DNA of 64,000 bases, taken from Physcomitrium patens. Its lineage: Eukaryota; Streptophyta; Bryopsida; Funariales; Funariaceae. The DNA is taken from positions 15,324,708-15,388,707 of the forward strand of contig NC_037257.1 of assembly GCF_000002425.4 (NCBI RefSeq). The letters are read 5' to 3'. Made by a program: the position numbers and the translations under genes. The notes beneath the pieces are model-generated. The model did not search any database and was not told where the DNA came from. It worked only from the letters and a program-made list of their open reading frames with translations. Shown here piece after piece: positions 10,497-20,721 of this stretch (positions within the stretch are counted from its first letter, which is position 1; each line of letters begins with the position of its first letter).

Positions 10497-10935
10497 ATGG
10501 AGAACCAACAACTAGCAAATTTGACTAAAGAGCCTTTGTTTGTTGACATGCCTGACTAAACATTGTAATTATTACAACCTTCAAGATGATGCAATTGAGA
10601 TGAAGATCCTCAAAAATGACATATTTTTTTTTGAATAGATGGTGAGATACAATGCATTTGGTATCACAATCTTAGAATTGACTCCCAATGTTTGGTAATT
10701 TTATTAGAGGTAGAAATAATTCTTTATAGTGTTTCAAATATTTTATTTGAAGGAAGTTATGAAGGCCTCAACAATGATCAAATAACAAGGTGGTCTTCTC
10801 ACCCTGGTATGGGATACTATCGATGGTTGAAAGGTCCTATCAACCATCTTTGAAAAGAACAAAGATTTGAGTATAAGCCAAATATAATTTTTCACATGAT
10901 AGATTTCATGAACATATGATGACTACTCCTTGAAG
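10497..10935 (+). pseudogene. Extra frame downstream of chromodomain, element B
   Basis: ATG 10497 opens MENQQLANLTKEPLFVDMPD, followed by stops at positions where element C also has stops. Over about 49 codons, B and C align without a gap and differ largely at third positions or by conservative changes (a shared L-L-Q-P-S-R and D-E-D-P-Q). That is the pattern of a sequence that was once translated. The region further downstream is also alignable up to the purine tract. I do not recognise the product. Confidence 0.5.
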
Positions 10936-10945
10936 AACTCTTTGT

Positions 10946-12761
10946 GATGTAACATGATTAATAGATGAAAGAGTAGAGATTATTGTAATTTAGGAGATCT
11001 TAGTTCAAAGTATTAGAACAAATTATCTTAGAAATATAGTTAATAGTCAAAGGGGTAGTAAAATTAAAAGGTACCAATGCTGCCTTTTAGAAACGTGACT
11101 TCTACTTACTTTGTAGGGCCATAAATAAAACAAAATAAAATAGGTTGGAAAAATAAATGATATAGGCATCTTTAGAAGGAAGCAAAGAATAAATTTTAGT
11201 AAAAACTACTTAGAAAAACTAGATGTTGATACCCAGAGAGGGCCGGTTATGAACCAAGGTCGAAATCAAACCCTAAGGCACAAAACCGAGTCTTGACAAC
11301 GATTTTGGGGTTCTTTTGCAGATCAAAGAGTAGGATTTGATAGCAGATTGGAGAAGGTTTCTATAAGCATTGATTTTGGCTGATTTGGAGTTGTTATGAA
11401 TTTATAAGAGCTTTGCAAAGTCAAGGTATATTTTGAATGACTTGGGTTTTATGAAATAAAATAGGATTTATGTTTTGGGTGATTTCAAAAGTTTTGTAAT
11501 AGATCTATGGATGAAATTTTGTGGGTTCATGGTTATAGTTGTGTTTAATATATGTTATAAATTTGAGCTCAATTTAATAGTTAAATTAAGGAATATTGAG
11601 GTTTAAGTAGGTCAAGGTCTCAGAAAGTAGAATTTGAGGTCCAGTGAGGGTTTTAAGATTTCTTGCAATCTACTTGTTGAATTGGAGTGAAACTTATGTG
11701 AAAGAATATTAGACTTATTTTTTTATGTATATGAGAATTTTAAAATCAATCGAACAGTGCAAAGGAGAGATATTGGCTGTGGAAGATTGGCATCAAGGTT
11801 GGAGAAGGTAGCCGACCAATACCCGAGCACATTTTTGAGGTTATCGTCTATTTAGTAATTTCGATCTTTTTTAAAAATTTTATGATTGTTTTCAACTTAG
11901 TTTTTAAGAAGTGTGAAAAATTTGAGTTAAGATCAATATTTTATTCATTAGTTATTGAGGTTTAAATCTATTGTAGGAATTACTAGGGTTTGGTTGGAGA
12001 TTGGTTTAGGATTAGGATTTGGTTTAGGATTTGGTTAGGATTTGGTTTAGGATTTAGCATTTGGTTAGGATTTCATTCAAGGTTTAGGATTTGATTATGA
12101 TTTTATTTAGGATTTAGGATTTATTTAGGATTTTATTTAGGGTTTAGGATTTGATTAGGATTTTATTTAGGGTTTAAGATTTGGTTAGGATTTTATTTAG
12201 GATTTAGGATTTGATTTAGGATTTGATTTAGGATTTGGTTAGGATTTGATTTAGGATTTAGGATTTAGTTAGGATTTGGTTAGGATTTGATTTAGGATTT
12301 ATGATTTGATTTAGGATTTAATTAGGATTTGATTAAGGGTTTAGAATTTGATTTAGAATTTGGTTGGAATTTGGTTTAAGGTTTTTTTAGGATTTGGTTT
12401 ATGGTTTAGAGTTTGATTTAGGATTTAGGATTTTATTAGGATTTAAGATTTAATTATTTTTGGTCTAAAGTTTGAATGAAGTTCAATAGGATTTTAACTA
12501 TAATTAAATTAAGATTGAATTGAGATGTATTTGAGTGATATTTGTGATCATTCTAATATTTCTTTAAGATTTTTTATTGTTTTTTTGAAATTTCTTTGAG
12601 TTTTGTTGAATTTGATTAAAGCTTGGTTAGCATTATTATGGTCTAATTAGAACATTGTTAGTATTCTATTAGAACTAGGATTTTGTTTTTGCAAATTCCA
12701 TTCTTTCTTCCACAGCCAGGTGCCCGGAGCATTCTCAAGCAAGTCTTCATGTATTACGACA
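10946..12761. mobile_element. Non-coding LTR-like unit U1 with telomere-like tract
   Basis: A long non-coding unit that interrupts the 3' end of element B, shown by comparison with C and D, where the downstream frame runs straight into the purine tract. It starts near TGTAACATGATTAATAG and ends CGACA (12757-12761). U2 is a diverged second copy of the whole unit, and U3 and U4 share the last 50 bases or so (an A-G-C-C-A-G block, T-C-T-C-A-A-G, ending CGACA). It probably represents a solo long LTR. It contains no gene. Confidence 0.6.
11996..12455 (+). repeat. Degenerate TTTAGGATTTGG tract (telomere-like)
   Basis: About 460 bases built from irregular 7- to 12-base steps such as TTTAGGATTTGG, TTAGGATTTGG and TTTAGGGTTTAGG. 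They resemble a decayed form of the plant telomere heptamer TTTAGGG but do not form a clean array. A shorter homologous tract is in U2 (14400-14730), so the tract belongs to the repeat unit and spread with it. Confidence 0.85.
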
Positions 12762-12770
12762 TCATCCTTA

Positions 12771-13220
12771 GAAGTGGAGGTAATATCATAGATATACACA
12801 TGTAAGCTAGTATCTACGTGTATAAATAAATAGAAGTAAGTAGAAATAGATAAAAGTAAGTTAATTCTATAATATCTTCTATAGAAGCTTCATAGATGTT
12901 GCTTTGACTTTATAGGTATCTATAATTGACTTTTTGGATTAGAAAAGTGGTCAACACATATTAGAGGTCCTATAGAACATCACCACATAGCCCCTAGTTA
13001 AATAGTATATATAGAGATAAGAATGAAGCTTTCTTCATTCTTATCAACTCCTTTTTTGCTTCTAGTATAGTTTCAAGAGTTTCAAATTTCATTATCTTTT
13101 GGCAATAAGCCATTGCAACTTCTTTTTAATATACATACTTTTCTATTTCTATTTTATAACTCTTTCTTTGACATAGATTTCATTGGTTTATGCATCATCT
13201 TTTAGTTCATGTCCTTGACA
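12771..13220 (+). repeat. Purine tract and 3' LTR of element B
   Basis: GAAGTGGAGG (12771-12780) is the plus-strand priming tract, and the LTR starts at TAATATC 12781. It aligns with both LTRs of element C over most of its length: the AGGTCCTATAGAACATC block, a TATATATAGAGATAAGA block corresponding to the likely promoter/transcription start, and CTTCATTCTTATCAA. It ends at GTCCTTGACA 13220, about 25 bases short of the LTR end seen in C, where it meets the D LTR tail to tail. Confidence 0.75.
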
Positions 13221-13421
13221 AAAAAACTATGTAAAATAAAAGTGATAAAATAGAAATAAAAAAATATGTATATTAAAAAAAAATTGGAATGGCTATTGCC
13301 AAAAGACAAAGAAACCAAAGATTCTTTAATCTAGACTAAAAGCAAGAAAAGAATTGAGAAGATTGAAGAGGACTTCACTCTTGCCTCTATATATATTATC
13401 TACCTAGGATCTATGTGGTGA
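13221..13421 (-). repeat. 3' LTR of element D, distal part
   Basis: Inverted relative to B's LTR. Its minus strand reads through the TATATATAGAGGCAAGAG promoter-like block and the GGCAATAGCCATT block shared with the LTR at 29914-30525. It ends truncated at about 13221 against the LTR of B. Unit U2 splits it from the proximal part at 15021. Confidence 0.72.
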
Positions 13422-15020
13422 TGTTGATATGATATAAAATGACTAATAGGTGAAAGGGTGAAAAAAATATCATATTTTTGAAGATCTTATTTCAAATATA
13501 TTATAACAAATTATCTTGGAAAAATAGATAATAGTCAAGGGATAGAAAAATTAAAGGTGTTAACATTGTTTTTTTATAAAATAGGCATCTATTCACTTTG
13601 TAGGACTACAAATAGAGCAAAATAAGATAGATTAGAAAAATAAACAATATAAGCACCTTTGGAAAGAAGTTAAGAATTAAGTTTGAAATCAGATCCTAAG
13701 GTAGAAAACTAAGTTTTGGCAATAATTTTGGAGTTTTTTGGTAGATCAAAGAGTAGGATTAGTGAGCAAACTTAATAAAGTTTCAATGAGCATTGATTTG
13801 GATTGATTTGAATTTTTAATGACTTTGTAAGAGCTTTGCAAAGTCACAGTTTGTTTTGGGTGACTCTCGATTTGTGAAATAAAATGGGAGATATTTTTTG
13901 GAAAAATTTATAAATTTGGCAATAGATCCACAAGTGAAATTTTCATGATTTTTAGGTTCATATGTATTGAATATATTTTATGAATTTGAGCTTGATCAAA
14001 GGATTGGATCAAGGATTATTAAGATTTAAGTGGATTGGGATCTCAAAAAGTATAGTTTTAGGTCCATTGAGGATTTCTATGTTTTCTTACAATCTATCAA
14101 TTAGATTGGAGTAAAAATTATGTATGTAGATAGTAGACTTATTTTCCTACATATTTGAGAAATTTAAAATAAATTAAATAGTTTAATAAGGAGATATTGG
14201 TACTGGAAATTTAACATTCAAATTAGAAAAAGAGGCTAGCCAACATCCAAGCAAATATTAGGATTGATCTTCTTTTTAGTGAGTTCGATCTTCTTCAAAA
14301 AAAAATAATACTTATTTTTAACTTAATTATTAAGAAGTGTGCAAATTTTGAATTAAAATCAAAAATTCATTTATTAGTTATTGAGGTTTAAATCTGCTAT
14401 AGGAATTAATAGGATTTATTTAGGATTTGATTAGGATTTGTTTAAGGTTTGTTTGGGATTTGGTTAGGATTTGGTTAAAATTTGTTTAGGATTTGATTAG
14501 AATTTGGTTAGGATTTTTTAGGATTAGTTTAGGATTTTACTAGGATTTGTTTAGGATTTGACTAGGATTTGGTTAGGATTTGTTTAGAATTTGTTTAGGA
14601 TTTGGTTAGGATTTGGCTAAGATTTGTTTAGGATTTGGTTAAGATTTATTTAAGATTTAAGTAGGATTTAATTAGGATTGTTTCAAATTTGACTAGAGTT
14701 TATTTAGGATTTGACTAGAATTTTATTAGAATTTAATTATGGTTTCTATTTTAATATTTTATTAAGATTTATATTTTATTATATTTTTGAATTCTATATT
14801 ATTTTTTAAAAATTTCTTTCAAGGGTCTTTAGGAATACTTTGTATTTTTTACATAATTCTTTTAAAATTTTGATTGAATTTGATTAATATTTTATTATAT
14901 TTACTAATATTTAATTATAATTTGTTTAAGAATCTATTAAAGTTGTTAAGACTTATTATTAAAAAATTTCTTTTATCTTCCATAGCCAGGTATTCGATGC
15001 ATTCTCAAGCCAAACACTAA
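13422..15020. mobile_element. Non-coding LTR-like unit U2
   Basis: A diverged copy of U1: the opening (ATGACTAATAGGTGAAAGGG), the TTTTGGAGTTTTTTGG region, AAGAGCTTTGCAAAGTCA and a TTTAGGATTTGG tract (14400-14730) follow in the same order. It lacks about 60 bases that in U1 include TGTTGATACCCAGAGAGG. It sits inside the 3' LTR of D: the flanks GTGGTGAT and ATTCTATAGG are contiguous in the D 5' LTR (near 30210-30230). A clear target duplication is not visible. Non-coding. Confidence 0.62.
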
Positions 15021-15336
15021 TATTCTATAGGACCTCCAAAAATATATTGACTTTGCATGACATGTATCTTGACTTGCAAGGCAAGTTTTCTATATGGCCA
15101 CCACATAGTTAGCTTATTCTACAAGCTAATAATACATGTAGCACATGGATAGCTTGTTAACCAAGTTTTTAACCTATTAATCAACTACAAATACATGTAA
15201 AATCAAAATAACATTTAAGAAGTTTTTAAAAAGCTTTTTTTAGAAGATGTTATAAAATTAATCTATTTTTATCTAATTTTATCTACCTAAGTAATAATTA
15301 TAGTAGGTATATATCCATAATATTACCTCCTTTTCT
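15021..15336 (-). repeat. 3' LTR of element D, proximal part, and purine tract
   Basis: The minus strand has the purine tract AAAAGGAGG (near 15326-15336) directly before LTR start TAATATTATGG. The LTR then aligns block for block with 30215-30525 (GACTTTGCATGACAT, AGCTTGTT.ACCAAG and TAATAATTATAGTAGG in plus orientation). The two LTRs of D differ by many substitutions, so insertion was not recent. Confidence 0.75.
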
Positions 15337-16330
15337 AAAAATAAGTTCCATGAGAACGGTGATCATATGTTGAAGAAGTCTAAGATGCAACAAATTATAT
15401 TTGCCATATACTCTGATCTTTGTATCTTTTGAAGATATTCCAATTTATCATAATGATGAATAGTCTTAATATTACAATGAAATAATCATACTTTGTCACC
15501 TATATTGAATTGTGATTGTTCTTTTTGATATTTGCATTGATCTTTTATTATTCTAAAGTTTTCTTTAATTGCACCTTCATTGTTGCATGTAGCTCTTAGA
15601 AACAATTTGCCAAATCTTCCATCACAAGATTATTAACTTTTTAAAATTTAAAAATATCAAGTCATGGATGATAACCATAATTGACAAAGAAAGGCATTTA
15701 TTGCATAGAATAATGCATCGTATTATTATAAGCAAACTCTACCAATGACAATAGGATTCTCCAATTGTCTTATTGATAATTGATGGTACACCTTAAGTAT
15801 TACTCCAAAACTTAATTTACGTGCTCTATTTGTCTATCAGTTTGATAATGAAAGGTCAAAAAAAGCTTCATGTCTACCTTTAGAATCTAACAGTAGGATA
15901 TTTTGGATATAATAAGACTTTAAAGCTAATATCTAGATATTTTTGGTAGCCACAAATATAAAAGACTATAAAAGACTTTATATAATCATGTGACATTTAT
16001 TCAAGGTAAAAAATTCTTCATCATTTACCTTATGGACTTCTTTAGCTATTATATATTTTAGAACAACCATCGTCTTCTAATCTTATGGATTTTATTATGA
16101 ATCTTTCAATCTCAAGTTTGTATGATTTTATATTTGTGATAGTAGATTACTTTAGCAAAATGGCATAGTTTTGACATGCTTGAAGAATATGTAAATATGC
16201 TTTTTTTTTTTCGAATATATAGACGTTTTTTAAAATAAATTACGTTGTTCTCAAACTCAAACTTGAAAGTATCACAAGACATAGAAGAAGTATTCTTGAT
16301 ATTATGAAAAAGATGATCAGAGGACATACT
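15337..16330 (-). pseudogene. Integrase of element D with an internal inversion
   Basis: The minus strand from 15337 to 15888 gives the integrase C-terminal half (KVDMKLFLTFHYQTDRQIEH, then SLVEFAYNNTMH). The segment 15889-16166 instead encodes its zinc-binding and first-Asp part on the plus strand (TVGYFGYNKTLKLISRYFW, then MDFIMNLSISSLYDFIF). From 16167 the minus strand resumes the upstream linker (SSDHLFHNIKNTSSMSCDTF). About 150 bases containing the second catalytic Asp region are missing at the breakpoint. Integrase is therefore destroyed by a local inversion with deletion. Confidence 0.78.
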
Positions 16331-17501
16331 TGATTAAATGTTTTTGAGAAAAGTTGAAGCAATTGTCATTTTTGATTTCATTGCTCAAAGATGAAATTAT
16401 TCTACTTCAATAAAATTATTCTTTGTTGATCAAAAGATACATCTTCTTTTTTAGGTACAAATAAAAATGTCTAAAAAAGATATTAGACAAATCTTGTTAT
16501 TTTATTAGTTGATAAATGATATTAAACTTGAATCTTGACAAAGACATGCTCTAATGAACCTGGCAACAATTTAAAACATATGTTGATATGAAATACTTGA
16601 GGTTCTTATGATCTGTATATATGGTGACTAGAATGGAAGTGCCTTCTAGATAATGATATCATTCTTAAAAAGAATCTATGATTGTAAGTTCTTTGTTGTA
16701 GATTTCATAATTAATCTTGATTATTGAGAATTTTTTAAATAGAAAGCTATTAGGTAGAGCTTCTCATCTTCTCCTATTTGTGACAAAACAATATCCATAG
16801 CAAAATTTGATGTATCTGTTTCTTTAAAAAATGCCTTTAAAAAGTCAAAAAATACAAGATTGATACAAAAATAAATGAAAAATTTTAAGGCTTTAAAAAA
16901 AGTTTCAACTTCTTTACTCCAATCAAGTTTATTTTTACATGTAAGATGTATAAGAGGAGCCGCAACTTGAAAAAAATTCTTAATGAAGATTTGATAGTAA
17001 TTGACAAAGCCCAAAACTATTACACATCTCTTATTGATCTTTGAATCTTCTAATCTATAATGATTTGAACCTTCTTTGGATCCATCATAAGTCATTTGTT
17101 GGAAATGATATATCCTTAGAAAGTCAACTTGAGTAGTATAGAATACATACTTTTCTAACTTAGTATATAATCCTACATCTCTTAGTTTTTATAATACATA
17201 ATGAACATGAACTTTATATTGTTTTTTTATTCTTAGAATAGATTAAAATGTCATCTAACTAACAAACAATAAAATCATTTAGAAACTCAAGAAAAATATC
17301 ATTTATAAGATGTTGAAAAGAAGCTCATATATTTATGAGTCTAAAAGGTATGATATTATATTCAAAGCATCCATATCTTGTTTAAAATGTAATCTTCCAT
17401 GCATCTCTTTTTTTAATGTAAATCAAATTATACATTCCTTATAAATCTATTTTTGTATAGATCTTAGCTTGATTTAGTTTCTCAAGAAGTCTAAATATCA
17501 A
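16331..17501 (-). pseudogene. RT C-terminal part and RNase H, element D
   Basis: RNase H reads LDWSKEVETFFKALK, FFKETDTSNFAMDIVLSQIG and DEKLYLIAFYLKN, preceded by the connection motif IVLGFVNYYQIFIKNFFQVA. The RT catalytic block near 17235-17260 is stop-L-D-D, where the Tyr codon is lost. The reading stops at 17501-17506, where copia I inserted, and resumes at 22383 with the upstream RT region. Confidence 0.82.
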
Positions 17502-17506
17502 GAGTA
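17502..17506. repeat. Target-site duplication, left copy (gagta)
   Basis: gagta at 17502-17506 is repeated exactly at 22378-22382, on the two sides of copia I. This fixes the element ends as TG (17507) and TA (22377). Removing the element and one gagta copy rejoins the RT of element D. Confidence 0.88.
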
Positions 17507-17771
17507 TGTTAAAATAAATAAAGCATAAGTTAGAGCAAAAAGATGAAAGAAAGTTATCAAGGTGGTGATTAGGATTTAATGTGGCAACTAGATTAAGAGG
17601 AATCTAGGATTTAGTTAGATGAAAGTAAGATGAACGCTAGCCAAAATAAATGTAACCTCTACCTATAAGTAATAGGTGTTGGAAGTAAAAGGATCTCATT
17701 CCATACTTCTCTTGTGTCTAACCTTGCTGTTTTCTACTCACTTGTGTCTTGCTTATTGTATTTCTTCAATG
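17507..17771 (+). repeat. 5' LTR of copia I
   Basis: Begins TGTTAAAATAAATAAAGC and ends TTCTTCAATG; the 3' LTR and the solo LTR at 63301 both end TTCTTCAATA. Shared internal blocks include GGATTTAGTTAGATGA, CCTATAAGTAATAGG (a TATA-like region) and CTCATTCCATACTTCTC. It carries the element promoter and polyadenylation signals by family analogy. Confidence 0.85.
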
Positions 17772-17773
17772 GA

Positions 17774-17785
17774 TTATGGGCCCAC
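17774..17785 (+). other. Primer-binding site for the initiator tRNA-Met 5' half
   Basis: TTATGGGCCCAC directly after the 5' LTR is complementary to the anticodon-arm region of plant initiator tRNA-Met (GUGGGCCCAUAA). It is not complementary to the tRNA 3' end, which would give TGGTATCAGAGC. Priming by a tRNA half-molecule is known for Drosophila copia, and an internal initiator tRNA site was proposed for Volvox Osser. The 12-base match next to the LTR is direct; its use in priming is inferred. Confidence 0.75.
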
Positions 17786-18253
17786 ATATACTTTGTTGTG
17801 TTATTCAAGTAAGTTGAAGTCATTTACTAGTTATTGTTCTTGTGTGGAATAGATCTTATGGTATTTACTAATATTAGAGATTGTATGATATAATCTTATG
17901 TTTTGACTTGTGGAGGTTCTGATTTGGACCTTATAGATCTCTAACATCAGTTTGAAGGTTCTTAACTCATAGGATTGAGTGATTAAGACCTTATATAAAG
18001 ATCTTAATAGTGTCTTTGGTATTGTGGTGAGAAAGTGAGTTTTATGAGTGGAAGAACTTGATGGTGAGGTTGATTGGAATTCACATACTTGTTAAAAGCT
18101 TCAAAAGTTGATTTGGGAGTATTTGGAGTGAAGAAACATTCATTTGTTCACAAGAGGGCATTCTGAGAGTTTGCTAGTGTAAAATTGTTTTAGTGATTTT
18201 AAGCACATAGAGACTTCTTTTTTTGATATTTTTTGATAGAATTCTTTAAAGAT

Positions 18254-18606
18254 ATGGCTTCAAGTAAGAGTGAAGGTTTGAGAGTGATTGAAAAGTTTAG
18301 AGGTGACAATTTCTACCATTGGAAGGTCAAAATGGAGCTTTTGTTGGCATCTTTGGACCTTTGAAACATTGTAGATGAAAGTGAAGAGCCTCCAAGCATG
18401 CATGCTGATGCTAAAGAGAGGAAGGACTTTACAAGACGTGAAAAGAAGGCTTTTGGCATGATTTCCACCAATTTGGATGAAGCCAACGTTTCTCATATCA
18501 TTTCTTGCAAAGGACCAGGAGAAGCATGGAAGACTCTTTGCAACATATATGAGAGCAAGAACTTGTCCAATATCATCTTTACAAGGAAGAAATTTTTCAC
18601 TTGCAA
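18254..18606 (+). pseudogene. Gag N-terminal part, copia I
   Basis: Starts at ATG 18254 (MASSKSEGLRVIEKFRGDNF, then YHWKVKMELLLASLDL), a classic copia gag start with the F-x-G-x-N-(F/Y)-x-x-W-K motif. One TGA replaces Trp near 18362. It continues TRREKKAFGMISTNL, SHIISCKGPGEAWKTLCNIY and NIIFTRKKFFTCK. At about 18604-18610 the sequence jumps into integrase, so zinc knuckle and protease are absent. Confidence 0.85.
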
Positions 18607-19049
18607 AGATACCAGATTGTATGAGATCAAAATTTGATGCAAAAGGTACAAAATGTGTGTTTGTTGGATATTGTGAAGGTACAAAGGCTTATAGTCTCAT
18701 GTATTTGGAGACTAAAAAGGTCATCAAAAGTCGTGATGTTGAGTTTTTGGAGCACAAGAGTACTTATGAGTACTTAGAAATGTACCCAAGTGAAAGTAAT
18801 GGTGTGTTTGTAGACACATCTTCAAATTCAGCAAAGAAGGAAGAAGACAAAGACAATGATGGTTGTAAAGGTGGAAATGAAGATGAAGAGGCAAAGAAGG
18901 TGGATAAGAAGGCCTCTACAATTGCTAAGACCAGCAATGAAGAGCATGAAGATGTTGATGATGATGGTGATGAGGATTATGAACCTTTGAGTGAGAAAAA
19001 ACTATCTTCAAAAGAAAAGAAGATTAGAGGTGACCATGGAGTACAATAA
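18604..19049 (+). pseudogene. Integrase C-terminal remnant, copia I
   Basis: SKFDAKGTKCVFVGYCEGTK, then AYSLMYLETKKVIKSRDVEF: the conserved end of copia integrase where the protein rejoins the (K)-C-(V/I)-F-V-G-Y block. A long acidic, Lys/Glu-rich linker follows, and the frame stops at 19047-19049. It overlaps the end of the gag piece in a different frame, so the deletion fused gag to integrase out of frame. Confidence 0.83.
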
Positions 19050-20719
19050 GTTGAGTCTTCTTCAAATGAAAGGAGATATCCTTTAAGAGATAGAAAACAA
19101 CGTAGTGAATGGTGGAAGGACCACATTTTTCCTCAAGAACATGCCAATATTACACTTCTTATTGATCCGTTGAATTTATGTGATGAAATGAAGTCCACAG
19201 ATACTAAGAAGTGGGAGAATGCTATGGAAGAAGAGTAAAAATCACTCATGGACAATAAAACATGGAAATTGACTCAACTTCCACCAAATCAAGCTTCAAT
19301 TGGTTGTAAGTGGGTGCTTAGAACAAAGAAGGATGCAATGGATAATGTTGTGAGATATAAGGCAAGATTAGTAGCCAAAAGCTACTCACAAGTTGCTGGT
19401 GTTGATTTCAATGAAACATTTATTCCCATGGCCAAATTCACCACCATTAAAACCATTGTGGCAATTGGGGCATCAATGGACTTGGAGATGCACCAAATGG
19501 ATGTGAAAATGGCTTTCTTGAATTAGAAGAAGACATCTACATCGATCAACGTCAAGGATTTGTTAAAGAAGACAAATAACACCTTGTATGTAAGCTGAAG
19601 AAATCCTTATATGAACTCAAGCAATCATTAAGGGCATGGTACCAACGTATCAACACCTTCTTTGTGAATGAAGAATTTGTGAGGAGTGAGGCTGATCATT
19701 CCATGTATGTGATGCAATCAAGAGCCTTCTTGCTGATTGTTATTCTTTATGTTGATGATTTGATCATCTTGACCAATACTTTGAAAAAGATGGATTAATT
19801 GAAAGTAAAGCTAGCAAAAGAATTTGAAATGAGTGATTTGAGAAAGCTCTATTATTGCTTAGGAGTGGAATTTGTGAGAAATCAAGCTAAGAAGATCATT
19901 ATATTGAGCCAAAAGAAGTACATTGAAGAAGTGTTGAAACGGTTCAACATAGACGAATACAAGTCCATTGGAACAACTTTGGAGGCAAATTTAAAGTTGA
20001 TGAAGCTCACGGATGAGGAATTTGATGAAGTTGAAGAAGAAATGAAAGATGTTCCATACAAAGCAATAGTAGGCTCATTTATGTATGCAATGGTTGGTAC
20101 AAGGATGGATCTTGCATGTGCGGTGAGTGTTCTGAGACGACACATGTCAAAGCATGGACCAATTCATTATGCAACCATTAAGAGGATCTTGAGGTACTTA
20201 AAAGGCACTTTGAACTTCAAATTATGCCTTGGAGGTGATAGTACTACATTGCATGGATATTGTGATGCAGATTAGACGGGAGATGGAAACGATAGAAGAT
20301 CAACAATGGGATATGTATTCTTTGTTGGAGTGGGAGCAATTTCATGGAATTGCAAGAGAAAACCAACAATTATAAGGTCTACATTGGAGGCGGAATACAT
20401 GGCAGCAAGTCATGGTGCAATCGAGGCAATATAGCTAAGACAAGTTTTAAAAGACATTAGACTTGTACAATTCGAAGCAACTCCAATGAAGTGTGACAAT
20501 CAAGGATGCCTTGCTTTTCTCAAGAATCCAAAGCATCATTCAAGGACAAAGTACATTGACATTCAACATCACTTCATATGGAAGAAGATTGAGATAAAAG
20601 TAATTGACATGAAGTATTGTGCAATGAAAGATATGCTTATTGATTTGCTCACAAAAGCATTGGTGAAAGATAGACATTATAAATTGGCAAAGAGATTAGG
20701 TTTATTAGCCTTTGACTAA
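19050..20719 (+). pseudogene. Reverse transcriptase and RNase H, copia I
   Basis: RT blocks in order: KWENAMEEE, MDNKTWKLTQLPPNQASIGC, KWVLRTKKDAMDNVVRYKAR, LVAKSYSQVAGVDFNETF, MDVKMAFLN, the intact catalytic ILYVDDLIIL (near 19744-19773), KLKKSLYELKQSLRAWYQ, then RNase H (GYCDAD, GYVFFVGVGAISWNCKRKPT, TLEAEYMAASHGAIEAI, MKCDNQGCLAFLKNPKHHSR, TKYIDIQHHFI). It has only five or so stops (TAG at 19238 and 19525, TAA at 19577 and 19797, TAG at 20274 and 20432). It is the best preserved pol in the window. Confidence 0.92.
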
Positions 20720-20721
20720 TA

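Larger units (their letters stand above)
5191..13220 (+). mobile_element. Ty3 chromovirus B, degenerate, with two nested insertions
   Basis: A plus-strand chromovirus lies head-to-head with A and tail-to-tail with D. It has gag, protease, RT, RNase H, integrase, chromodomain and a downstream frame, then a purine tract (GAAGTGGAGG, 12771-12780) and a 3' LTR. A solo LTR (9182-9972) splits the integrase, and unit U1 (10946-12761) separates the downstream frame from the purine tract. The 5' LTR and most of the leader are missing. All domains carry stops. Confidence 0.88.

Noticed and set aside
11996..12455. True interstitial telomere array
   Set aside because: The steps are irregular and the tract is part of a dispersed unit (U1/U2), so a chromosome-end or fusion origin is not supported.
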